DNA of 64,000 nt from NCBI GenBank assembly GCA_011799875.1, contig CM022303.1, positions 67,263,446-67,327,445 on the forward strand, written 5' to 3'. The notes under the pieces are model-generated. The model ran no database searches and was not told the DNA's origin. It saw nothing but the letters and a program-made list of their open reading frames with translations. The position numbers were made by a program, and so were the translations under genes. This stretch comes from Thinopyrum elongatum. Taxonomy: Eukaryota > Streptophyta > Magnoliopsida > Poales > Poaceae. Shown piece after piece: positions 55,972 to 64,000 of the stretch (positions are counted from its first letter, which is position 1; the number at the start of each line of letters is the position of its first letter).

Positions 55972-56106
55972 TATTGCAGTATGTGAGAGGAGGATGAGGA
56001 TGTGTGTAGCTAGCTAGCAGGTTATATGTCCACAATCAGTTTGTAATTGCTGTGTGGCAAACAAGCTGGCTAGCTTAGTTGAGATGGATGTGGGAGAAGA
56101 TCCAGA

Positions 56107-56115
56107 GGTTAAATA
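56107..56115 (-). promoter_or_regulatory. Possible TATA box for the PL7-like gene
   Basis: Minus strand CTATTTAAC, about 136 bases upstream of the start codon at 55971. Single-motif call. Confidence 0.4.
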
Positions 56116-56249
56116 GCACTTGCTTGTTCAGTTGTTTGACGTGCATTGGGGTGCACGGTATATTATATACGTTCATGCACTTGCGTACGTAGTGGGTCAG
56201 CCCAGGTGTGCGAATGATGCAGCCCTTTTCTTTTTTGATATTCATTCAT

Positions 56250-56770
56250 CAGAGAACACAAGTGTGGAAAGGGGGTAACCACCCTTGGAACGTCAGGGGT
56301 TCATGCGGACAGGGATAGTCAGTCTGTGCGCCTCTACTTTTTAACACGATGATTAATTTTCGCTACGTTTATCGGTTAACTGTGCCCCCCCCCCCACCCC
56401 CCCCCCCCCCCCCCCCTTGCTCGCACTCGCTAGCTCCATAATAGATCTCAAGTTTGTATACTAAAATAAAATGGTACGGACAGCTTGTAGTTTGGAAACA
56501 CCGTCCAGTTGTGGGATTGGATAACTATATTTTCACTTTGGACTCGTGGTTTTCATATCATATTCAAAGAACACAAGTGTGGAAAGGGGCAACCACCCTT
56601 GGAGCGTCAGAAACAGGGCTCTTGCGGACAACGATAGTCAGCTGGCGAGAGCCTCGGTACGTTAGTGCATACCGTGCCGGAGCATTGTTGGACCAATATA
56701 TTGTGCCTCCGTGATAGTCTGCCTCCCATTTTGAATACGATGGTAACTTTTCGGTACGCTAACTCTGCTC
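56250..56770 (+). repeat. Diverged tandem duplication with C-homopolymer tracts
   Basis: AACACAAGTGTGGAAAGGGG...AACCACCCTTGGA...GCGGACA...GATAGTCAG at 56255-56320 recurs at 56570-56640, and the following stretch up to the TAACTGTGCCCC / TAACTCTGCTCCCGC part also recurs. Period about 315 bp. The left copy contains C11 A C20 (56385-56416), absent from the right copy. Upstream of the PL7-like gene, beyond its likely promoter. Confidence 0.75.
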
Positions 56771-56826
56771 CCGCACACAGCCGATGCGTGAACCTTGCGT
56801 GTAGCCGGAGTAGTTAGTTAAGATGA

Positions 56827-57847
56827 GGAAAAAGTCTAAAATAAACGTTAAATTTGTAGACGAAAACTAAATCAAACCCTGAACTTTGAATTCCTGAAAT
56901 CAGCACACCGAACTATATGATCCCGGTCTATTTTAAACCTTAAGCGTGTTTTCAACGGGATTGTCGACGTGGCAGGTAAGGCTATGACTGGGCCGGCCCA
57001 TCAGGCGCGAAGTGTCTTTTTCTTTTTAGTATCGCGCGACTTAAAAATACCCAAGTGAAAAAAAATCACTAACAAGGATTCGAACTTGGGACCTGCTGCT
57101 TCTTAGCTCATACAAATAAGTGCGAAGAATTTTCCAAGACGAGAATTTTTTGAAACATAAACATTTCTTTCTAAAAATGTCAACAAATTCTGAAACCTGA
57201 ATAAAACTTTAATGTGCAAACACTTTCTAACTTTTTAAAAATGGGAACAAATTTTCACAAAATTGTTCGCACTTTCATATTTTGTTCAGCTTCCGAAATT
57301 ATTCCTTTTATAAAAGTGTTCGCACTTTAAAAATCGTAGGGGGTTTCAAAAATGGTTCACGTTTTCAAAATTTGTTTGTGTATTCCACATAATTCAAAAA
57401 AATGTTCGGATTTCAAAATTGTTGACAATTTTCAAGAAAATATATCTAAAAATTTCAGAAATATTTTCAAATCTCGATGCTACTGTTTGTTGTTAAGTAT
57501 TTTCGCGCTTCCCTTTTATCAACAACAGCTACGAGGTAGAGTGGCTATCGTGACAAGGTCAGCAACGTTAGGTTGAAAGTACGATTTCTGACAACGCCTG
57601 GTGGGCCGGCCCAGTGCCGTCCAGCGGCAGATTTTAAGTTCGCCTAGTGGGCCTGCCCAGTACAGTCCGCCTGCAGTCAGAAATCCCGGGTTCCAGCTGC
57701 ATGTTAACAATCCTTGTTTGGGAATGCACTCAAGGTTTAAAATAGACCGGGATCATATAGTTCGGTGTGCTAATTTCAGGGATTCAAAGTTCAGGATTTG
57801 ATTTAGCTTTTGTCTACAAGTTCAAGGTTTATTTTAGACTTTTTCCC
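56827..57847. mobile_element. Long-TIR DNA transposon (Mutator-like)
   Basis: TIRs start GGAAAAAGTCTAAAATAAAC and align for about 130 bases (through GATCCCGGTCTATTTTAAAC) with the complement of the right end near 57735-57847. The interior contains two TGGGCCGGCCCA palindromes (56989, 57602), a tRNA-like box B complement (57076-57085) and a TTC-rich array (57160-57480). The right end is followed within 10 bases by another GGAAAAAGTCTAAAATAA, so duplication of the end or re-insertion occurred. A clean 9 bp duplication is not seen. Confidence 0.75.
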
Positions 57848-58125
57848 GATGATAAGGAAAAAGTCTAAAATAAGGATGGATGCATCATGCATTAGCCGAG
57901 TTGTGTGGGCAGCTAGCTACGCATGTGGATCAAGCCGTTAGTGGCTGGACCACCACTAGCTATGTGTACGTGTGTGTGTGAATGCTAGGAAGTGTGTGCG
58001 TGGGTGCGTAGTAGCTAGCTGTGTTGGGTGTCTATTTAAGCCTTTGTAATTGGGTTCATTTGTGTGATGAGGGAATACACAAAACAGCACAGGATGGGTG
58101 CGTGCCAAAGCTGCGTGTGTTTATT

Positions 58126-58521
58126 CTATCTCTTGTGTGTGTGTGTGTGTGTGTCTTCTCCTTCTTCCTCCTGGACAAACCCAACACGGGCGGCGTCGAA
58201 ACACTGGTGTGCAACTTGCATCGACACCCGGACGTGCGCGTGTGGCGCCATGGTGATGTTGAGCACTCGCACAGAACTACCCAGATGGACTGTGGCATCC
58301 GGCAGAAACGCCATCTTGTCGCCCCCGGCGGTCATGTTGTGACAGTAGATCTAGAAGCCGGGGCGGAAATAGCTGGCGCCGACGCTGAAAGGGTAGGGGA
58401 TACCGACGTCGCCGCATCGCGCCTGGCAGCCTGGCTTCACCAAGGGGTTAGACGCGGTGGCTTTCCATGTAGCTAATGCCAATAGCAGAGCATGAAGGAG
58501 GACCAGTGCCATGAACGACAT
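58126..58521 (-). pseudogene. WAK-type receptor N-terminus (GUB_WAK_bind), truncated
   Basis: ATG at 58521 starts M-S-F-M-A-L-V-L-L-H-A-L-L-L-A-L, a signal peptide, then K-P-G-C-Q-A-R-C-G-D-V-G-I-P-Y-P-F, the hallmark start of the wall-associated-kinase galacturonan-binding domain. A TAG at 58351-58353 interrupts after F-R-P-G-F. The same frame continues I-Y-C-H-N-M-T-A-G-G and V-R-V-L-N-I-T-M until it runs into a (CA)n microsatellite coding T-H-T-H and stops at 58126. EGF, membrane and kinase parts are absent. WAKs bind pectin fragments at the plasma membrane; this copy cannot signal. Confidence 0.85.
58134..58154. repeat. (GT)n microsatellite
   Basis: About ten uninterrupted GT units at the truncation point of the WAK pseudogene. 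Confidence 0.95.
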
Positions 58522-59440
58522 TGTTGACTACCAGGCAGGCAAGCACACACAGACGATGTTAGCAAGCGTAGTTAAGTAGTAGAAGAGCGAACGTAGCAAT
58601 AGCATCAGCAGATTTCTGCAACTTGCTCTCTACTCCTTCCTTATTGGACGTCAACTTTTCTGCTCAATGTTTTTTACTTACGTATACTGCATTAAGGAGC
58701 CGGCCGGCTGATGCTGAGGACCGTGTTCCGGATGAGTGGCCAACCAAAGGTCTTGACTATTTTACCAATAAGAGATCTCACCTCATCTATTGGGCCGGGT
58801 TCCATTTTCATTAGGTCGTACTGAATTATGCACTAACATAGTAAGGTTGCCGGCCGGTCGAGAAAGCTATTACTTCCATACAAAAACTAGCCGGCCGATG
58901 GACTAAAGATTTAGTCGTTTGGAGAGCTTATTATTGATATGGATCATCGATGGTTTAACCACGTATGCGAGTATATACATATAGTTTGTTCAATCTCGTT
59001 CAGAACAGCCCAAATACTCATGTGGAAGTACATTGTACTGTACATATTGTTATCAATCTTTTGTGTATATAAATGTATTCTTATATTTTTTGGATCAGTC
59101 ATTTCATCGATCACACAGAGGGAATAGTATTTGTTCTTTGTAAAAGAATGTCACTTTTTTTTGTTCTACAACAGTTGATGCAACGTCTTTTCACTGAATC
59201 TTCCACTGCTCTGGTTACCAACATGACTTTTATGTAATTATCATGCTGTTAATACTGTAGTTATCAGGGTGCTAATGATATAGTTATCACACTGCTTATG
59301 CTAAAATTACCATGTTGAATTTCAATGGAGTCATATATGTTTTTAGCATGTGTGTGTTGGACCGTGGTAACTTTGACTGGGAAAAAAAAATTGGTGAGAC
59401 ATACCTCAATATCGCAAAACTTGATTACTTACGCATAAAT
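58522..59440. other. Intergenic, AT-rich, nothing recognised
   Basis: Only short frames. GCCGGCCG words at 58701, 58850 and 58891 have no clear function. Confidence 0.5.
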
Positions 59441-59444
59441 ACCC

Positions 59445-59587
59445 GTCAGAATACACCCCGATAACTTATGTGCAAATAGCATGATAATTTATGCAGAACA
59501 AAGTCGATAACTTTGTTACAAACACCTTTTTTTGCGGGGGTTGGTACAAACACCTTGACACCAAGGGAAACATAATTGTTGGACCCA

Positions 59588-59630
<43 letters not shown>

Positions 59631-60258
59631 ATACCATAAATCATATGCAAATAGCGTGATTTGCGCACAAGGGAGTTGATAACCTATGTACAAAAATCGT
59701 GATAACTTTTGACCGAGGGAAAATAATACTAGAAAACATACTCCCACCCCCACACCCGATAACTTCTGTGCAAATAACGTGATAATTTATGCACAGTGGA
59801 GCTGATAACCTATGCACAAACACCGTGATAACCTTTGACCAAGGGAAAAAGAATTTGTTGAAAACATACCCCCCCCCCCCGCGCGCGCGTTAACTTTTGT
59901 GCAAATAACGTGATAATTGACGCACAACAGAGCTGATAACCTATGTCAAAAGATATGTAAAGGTAGAAGATCATTTCGGGTAGTTAGGAGAGCTATAAAA
60001 ATCCAACTATGCATGCATCACCGCTCACGCACCCCCCCCGAGAACTTCTGTATAAATAGTATGATAACAGACACACCGCAAACCTGATAACTTAGGTACA
60101 AACACCACGGTAACTTTAACCCAAGGAAAAAAGTTGTTATAACCAAGGTAACTTTAACCCAGGGGGCAGGGGATTAAGCACCCCGAGTAACTTGATATGT
60201 AAATAGCATGATAATTTACACACCGCAAACATGATAACTAACATACAAATATCGTGAT
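59445..60258 (+). repeat. Tandem array of ~125-190 bp units, several ending in C-homopolymer tracts
   Basis: Five to six diverged units share GATAACTTxTGTGCAAATA, then GTGATAATTTATGCACA, GATAACCTATGTACAAA, then GTGATAACxTTTGACC-AAGGGAAA, and several end in a C tract: C40 at 59591-59630, C-rich near 59745, C12 at 59869-59880, C8 at 60032-60039. The array stops exactly at the CACTA start (60261). Confidence 0.85.
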
Positions 60259-60371
60259 AACACTAGTGCAGAATCAGGCTTTAGTCCCGGTTCGTAAGGG
60301 CCTTTAGTGCCGGTTCAGCAACCGGGACTAAAGGGTGGGGACTAAAGCCCCCCCCCCCCCCGCCTCTTAGT

Positions 60372-60485
60372 TTAGGGGTTTAGGGTTTTAGGATTTATCA
60401 ATTATTGTTTATATTTCCTGTCACCAACCGGGACTAGAGGTTTAGGGGTTTAGGGTTTTAGGATTTATGAATTATTGTTTATTTT
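60372..60485 (+). repeat. Two-copy ~69 bp tandem repeat inside CACTA
   Basis: TTTAGGGGTTTAGGGTTTTA then GGATTTAT(C/G)AATTATTG occurs at 60371-60412 and 60440-60481. The TTTAGGG words look telomeric but are incidental. Confidence 0.8.
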
Positions 60486-60660
60486 TCCTTCTCATTTTGT
60501 GTTTTCCATTTTTTTTTAATTTCAAACATATTTTACGCTATTGCTGTCGTCAAGTGCCACTGCTATACTACATACTGTACACGTACGTCATATATAATAG
60601 AATTTCTCATACGACCAATCATATATCATATATAGAATTTCTCGTACGACCATGCATGCA

Positions 60661-60661
60661 T

Positions 60662-60728
<67 letters not shown>
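60661..60728. repeat. (CA)n(TA)n microsatellite
   Basis: About 13 CA units followed by about 20 TA units. Confidence 0.95.
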
Positions 60729-60732
<4 letters not shown>

Positions 60733-60779
60733 TTGGTACATACAATTTCTCATACAATTTGCAGATCATTATATGCAGG

Positions 60780-61780
60780 CATTAGGTGTAATGGTATTCT
60801 CCTTTGGGATCTATGACCTGGTCAAGCAAAAATCACGCAATCTCCTCTTGAAGTGCTCGTATGCGGTCCTCTGGTAGGAGCTTCTCCCGCACCTCTTGCA
60901 TCTTTATTTAAAAAGGAGATCAATATGAATATATTAGTTGTGTGTATATATATTAGATCATGATAAAAAGAATTGTGAATTGTGTTTACGTGACCAAAGA
61001 TTTCTTGCATCTTTGCTCCTTTCGGTCATAAAGCAAATGTTCTCGCAAACGTAGTATGCACATAAATTATTCCCCGGCGCCTGCCTCATGCACTTTACGA
61101 AAATATAATTCAATCAGATAATAATTAATCCAGCATGATAATGGTGTTGAAACTAGAATTAAAGAGATGCACGGACGTAGCTAGTACTACTTAATTACCT
61201 TGGGTCACACCCATTTCAGCTCTTGTTTTCATTGGCCTTAAACCTGTTTGATGAACTTTTGCCAAGCCCTGCCCGCAGGCAAAGAAAATGAATAAAGGAG
61301 TTATTAATTAGTTGATATCAGGAAATGAACTAAAGAGGCCGACATAGTGCGATAATGATTGAAATTACCTGTCGACCATCCCCTTCACGATTGAGTATTC
61401 TTTAGTTTCTTTAAGTAGTGAGTCCAGTACGTGAAATTTTCCCTCGTCAACTTCAATGATTAACATGATCCAGTGGAAACTGCATGCGCACACGTTTGTA
61501 TAATTAAGCGGGCATGTGCATAACTCATCAACTACATTTATTAACATCTAGTAAGCAAAATAGAATTTGTAGTACAAGACAGTAACACTCACCCGAAGTT
61601 GTAAGGAAGTAGTATTTCTGGTTGGGTATTTAGTCGCTTCAAAAACGGTAGCAAGGTTTTCTCTGTGTCTTTTTGGTGACGTGACTATGTCTCTTCATTA
61701 ACGGTATTTGGGTCAATGAACCCAATGCCATAGCGTCCATCTTTTTTCATTTCATAAATCTTCATTCTGCATAATACCAC
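60780..61780 (-). pseudogene. Ulp1-like (C48) protease exons of CACTA element
   Basis: Minus-strand exons continuing from 61861: K-K-D-G-R-Y-G-I-G-F-I-D-P-N (about 61700-61760, with an in-frame TAG near 61688), then F-H-W-I-M-L-I-I-E-V and F-H-V-L-D-S-L-L (61400-61485), A-W-Q-K-F-I-K-Q-V (about 61270), N-N-L-C-A-Y-Y-V-C-E (about 61050-61080) and a last piece M-Q-E-V-R-E-K-L-L-P-E-D-R-I-R (about 60860-60905). The His of F-H-W, Asp of V-L-D-S-L and Cys of N-L-C-A-Y-Y are the expected C48 catalytic residues and are all present. Stops near 61688 and 60840, and after K-Q-V, make it inactive. Such proteases are captured SUMO-peptidase-like genes common in plant CACTA and Mutator elements. Confidence 0.75.
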
Positions 61781-61860
61781 AGAAAAGAATATAGTGAGGA
61801 TAATTACAGGTAATGAACGAGCACAGCTAGCTAGAGACTTAAATTACAGAGAGAAATCAC

Positions 61861-63687
61861 TTATAGACAATAGCAACTGACGATAGATTTGTCGAGTGCG
61901 TCTTGATTGAATAACTGAAACATTTCTTGAAACTCAACCCACAAATCTTTTTCATGGAAGTAATGCTCTGCCTTGACTTTCACCATGAGGGCCTCTCGCC
62001 CGTTCTTTACTTCTCTCAGGTACCACTCATGCAATCTGTACATTCTCGTTGATAGAAGCGGGATCTCCTCAGGCTTGACCAGAGGTTGGCCGGGAACATA
62101 TTTCGATGCTACTTCTTCATCTTGAATCCCGGCGATAGTCTCGATCTCTAGGAGTTGATAAACAGTGACACCGGCCTCTTTAGCCATCCTTCTATGATCG
62201 TCGGTTATTACCAGCTGATCGGCGATACTCACATGTTGGTTGTACATTGAGCGGGGGGATCGATTGCACTGCCAGTTCTCCCAGCTGGGAACAGTTTTCC
62301 CGCATTTTTTACCTGCTTGGCTCGAGCTCGAGCTCGACTCCTTCTCTTTTTGTGCATGATATAACTTCTTAATAGAGCTCTCATAGTCTGAGTCCCTTCT
62401 CTTCACAGCCGGTTGAGCATTATCAATAAAGTGTTGTATGACTTCCTCAGGTATGTTCTCCTTTGGCGGCGGGGGCGGTTTCGGTGCAAAATGGGCCTGA
62501 ACTTCGGCATCCACTACGGCGTTGTTTTCCTCGTCAGTCAAGTCGTAAGGCAACTTTGGAGGAGCCCTGAGGCTTGGACCAAATCTGAATTTCTTGCCTG
62601 TTGTACCGCTAGCCGCCGTAGCTGCGGCGCCTCTCTTTCGCTGTTGCTGAGGCGGCGGAGCCCGCTGAGGCAGCGAAGACGGCTGATGCGGTGCCGGACT
62701 TGAAGGAGGAGTCGGCTGACGCGGTGCCGGACTTTGAGGAGGAGTCGGCTGACGCGGTGACGGACTTGGAGGAGCAGGAGTCGACTGACGCGGTGGACTT
62801 GTTGGAGCAGGAGTCGGTGGCCTTGGAAAGATGATGCAATCCTTTCTCCATAGAATGATATGATGTATGGCCTCTCCCAGTGTGCGTTCCTCGTCACCTC
62901 CAGGAATATCAAGCTCTAGCTCATAATATCCTGACATCACTTCATCAACCCCGACACGAGCATAGCCAGCTGGAATCGGATTGCAATGGAAGGTTGCTTT
63001 AGGGGGATTTGTTAAAGCATAGCCGTCCACCACCTTCATGGATATGTTCTTCACTTTCATGTGTAGCTCACAAGGTGTCGAAACTTCGATATCATCCACG
63101 GGGTATCTAGCCAGCAGTGCATCATCGGCCGAGGTGGAACCCACACTGCTTCTCGGCATAGATGGGACGGTGCTATCCAATGCAGGATCTGCTTACTGCT
63201 GCCGCTGCTGAGACGCCCTTTCCTGGCTAAGTGAGTCGATCTGCTCCTGCTGCCGCATGAAAGCGCATTCCAACTCCGCATGGTTTGATTCTACCAATTG
63301 AAGGCGGTCTGCTTCCTGCTTCCTCTGCTCCTCCTCCAGCTTCCTCTACTCCTTCTCCTGCTTCTTCTTTCTCGCACTGCTTCTGTAAGTGGTGTTCCAA
63401 TCCGCAAACCCCTCGAACCACGGAAGAACGCCTTTGCCTCGTGTTCATCTTGGGTGTTCAGGATTCTTCAGGGCGCGCGTAAGCTCATCGTTCTCTCTCT
63501 CGTGCTTGAACGCCCCTGTTCGAGTATCTTCTATTGCAACAAGTAAAGCGTCGGAGGCTTCTTTAAGACTTGCCCGCTCCATAACCAGCCCTGTCTCTGG
63601 GTCCAACTTCCCCCCATGCGCATAAAACCAAGTCCTGCACCTGGGGGGCCAACTCAATGTAACTGGAGTGACCCCTGCAGCAATCAT
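61861..63687 (-). pseudogene. CACTA-associated protein, middle part (coiled coil, Pro-rich, Ulp1 N-side)
   Basis: One frame runs from 63687 to 61861 with three stops: TGA near 63445-63447 after N-P-E-H-P-R, TAG near 63355 after K-K-Q-E-K-E, and TAA near 63194 after R-Q-Q. Order: W-F-Y-A-H-G-G-K-L-D-P-E-T-G and E-N-D-E-L-T-R-A-L (end of the plant transposase Ptta/En/Spm domain), a charged coiled coil (63200-63380), an immunoglobulin-free globular part starting Y-P-V-D-D-I-E-V-S-T-P-C-E-L-H, a proline-rich linker with repeated R-Q-P-T-P-P-x-S-P-A-P units (about 62650-62810), and a tail ending D-A-L-D-K-S-I-V-S-C-Y-C-L. The last 439 codons (63180-61861) are open. Splicing into the protease exons is likely because the family protein continues there. 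Confidence 0.8.
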
Positions 63688-64000
63688 CTGTCGCTCAGCG
63701 AGATCCCACTTAGGCTGGCCGACCTCGTAGCCACCTGGCCCCAGAGTATGGTGCCACTTTTTTTTGTAGCATTAATCTTGTTTATTCTCGACCGTTCCTG
63801 AGCTGCTTCCGATTCCTTGAACTGCACGAAAGCGTCCCAGTGATCTCTTGTCTTCCCCAGTGTTCCCTTGAATTCTGGAGTCTGCTTTCCTGCTTTGACG
63901 TACCCGGCCCATATTTTTTTCTTGTGGTTGTTGAATGCTGTCACTATCTTCTTAAGAGCACTCTTCTTGACTGTCTCCTGTTCTGCATCTGTCAAATGAT
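63684..64000 (-). pseudogene. CACTA transposase-like domain, N-terminal part (frameshifted)
   Basis: M-T-D-A-E-Q-E-T-V near the window end leads to D-A-F-V-Q-F-K-E-S-E-A-A-Q and N-K-I-N-A-T-K-K, a Transposase_24-type pattern. At the A8 homopolymer (63758-63765 on the plus strand, T8) one base appears missing; beyond it the continuation G-P-G-G-Y-E-V-G is in the frame of the next entry. The start is cut by or close to the window edge. Confidence 0.75.

Larger units (their letters stand above)
60261..64000. mobile_element. CACTA transposon, left end (runs past window end)
   Basis: Starts CACTAGTGCAGAATCAGGC with subterminal repeats TTTAGTCCCGGTT and AACCGGGACTAAAG (60280-60345, 60426-60440), a pattern common in Triticeae CACTA elements. 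The interior carries, on the minus strand, broken transposase-associated and Ulp1-like protease exons. The right end is outside the window. Confidence 0.88.

Noticed and set aside
57060..57115. tRNA gene on the minus strand
   Set aside because: The T-arm-like part is good but the rest of the cloverleaf is missing.
59446..59753. Gly-rich and Pro-rich frames
   Set aside because: Translations of the C40 tract.
59445..60258. CRISPR array
   Set aside because: Units are long and diverged throughout, with no constant repeat and variable spacer layout, and the context is a plant genome.
60371..60481. Interstitial telomere repeat
   Set aside because: TTTAGGG occurs singly within a 69 bp tandem repeat of the CACTA, not as a head-to-tail array.

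Overview
The window reads as a nested transposable-element landscape from a large grass genome, most likely a Triticeae species (wheat, Aegilops or barley relative). The reasons are several Stowaway-type MITEs with CTCCCTCCG ends and TA duplications, a Copia LTR beginning TGTAGGAGATATGCCC that resembles BARE/Angela-type LTRs, Ty3/Gypsy elements with LTRs over 4 kb, CACTA elements carrying Ulp1-like genes, and a few intron-containing host genes with very GC-rich coding sequence. No database was searched; family names are recognition only.

Region 1 to 26058 is LTR-retrotransposon sequence. A minus-strand Gypsy chromovirus (1-16201; left LTR cut by the window edge) carries gag-pol broken by four in-frame stops, an internal RT deletion and a Copia insertion in integrase (4033-7786, target duplication AGAGA). 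It sits in an LTR tail of the same family (16202-17384). That tail is fused to a second, plus-strand family member (17385-26058) which keeps the LTR end, primer site, leader and polypurine tract but has no gag-pol. Its 3' LTR contains a 1.1 kb element with long inverted repeats.

Region 26059 to 40261 holds an AT-rich array, an LTR fragment, a broken acidic-protein gene fragment, and a solo LTR (27846-39925). A 9.6 kb minus-strand Copia element (28240-37879, target duplication ATTTT) is inserted in the solo LTR. Its LTRs are nearly identical although its interior is decayed.

Region 40262 to 47520 is a cluster of DNA transposons: nested Stowaway MITEs, a MITE with GCGTGTTCGG ends, a hAT element with a perfect 8 bp duplication (42355-44793), and a Harbinger-associated Myb/SANT-like pseudogene split by a MITE.

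Region 47521 to 58600 is the gene-bearing island. It holds an apparently intact class III peroxidase (48256-49418, one intron), an apparently intact secreted PL7/citrate-binding-like protein (55201-55971 minus, one intron), and broken copies of a FAR1-related gene, a LINE reverse transcriptase and a WAK-type receptor N-terminus. A CACTA 3' end and a long-TIR element lie among them. The rest is a tandem array with C-homopolymer tracts (59445-60258) followed by a CACTA element whose left terminus is at 60261 and which runs off the window end, with broken transposase-like and Ulp1-protease-like exons on the minus strand.

I found no operon-like or defence-like new system. The observations most worth a second look are a mobile but coding-dead Copia lineage, an autonomous/non-autonomous Gypsy pair, a recurring cassette (TGGGCCGGCCCA palindrome, Pol III-type box B, TTC array, palindrome) in two unrelated DNA transposons, a small Tyr-rich reading frame inside a Gypsy LTR, and full retention of PL7 lyase-like motifs in the secreted host protein.
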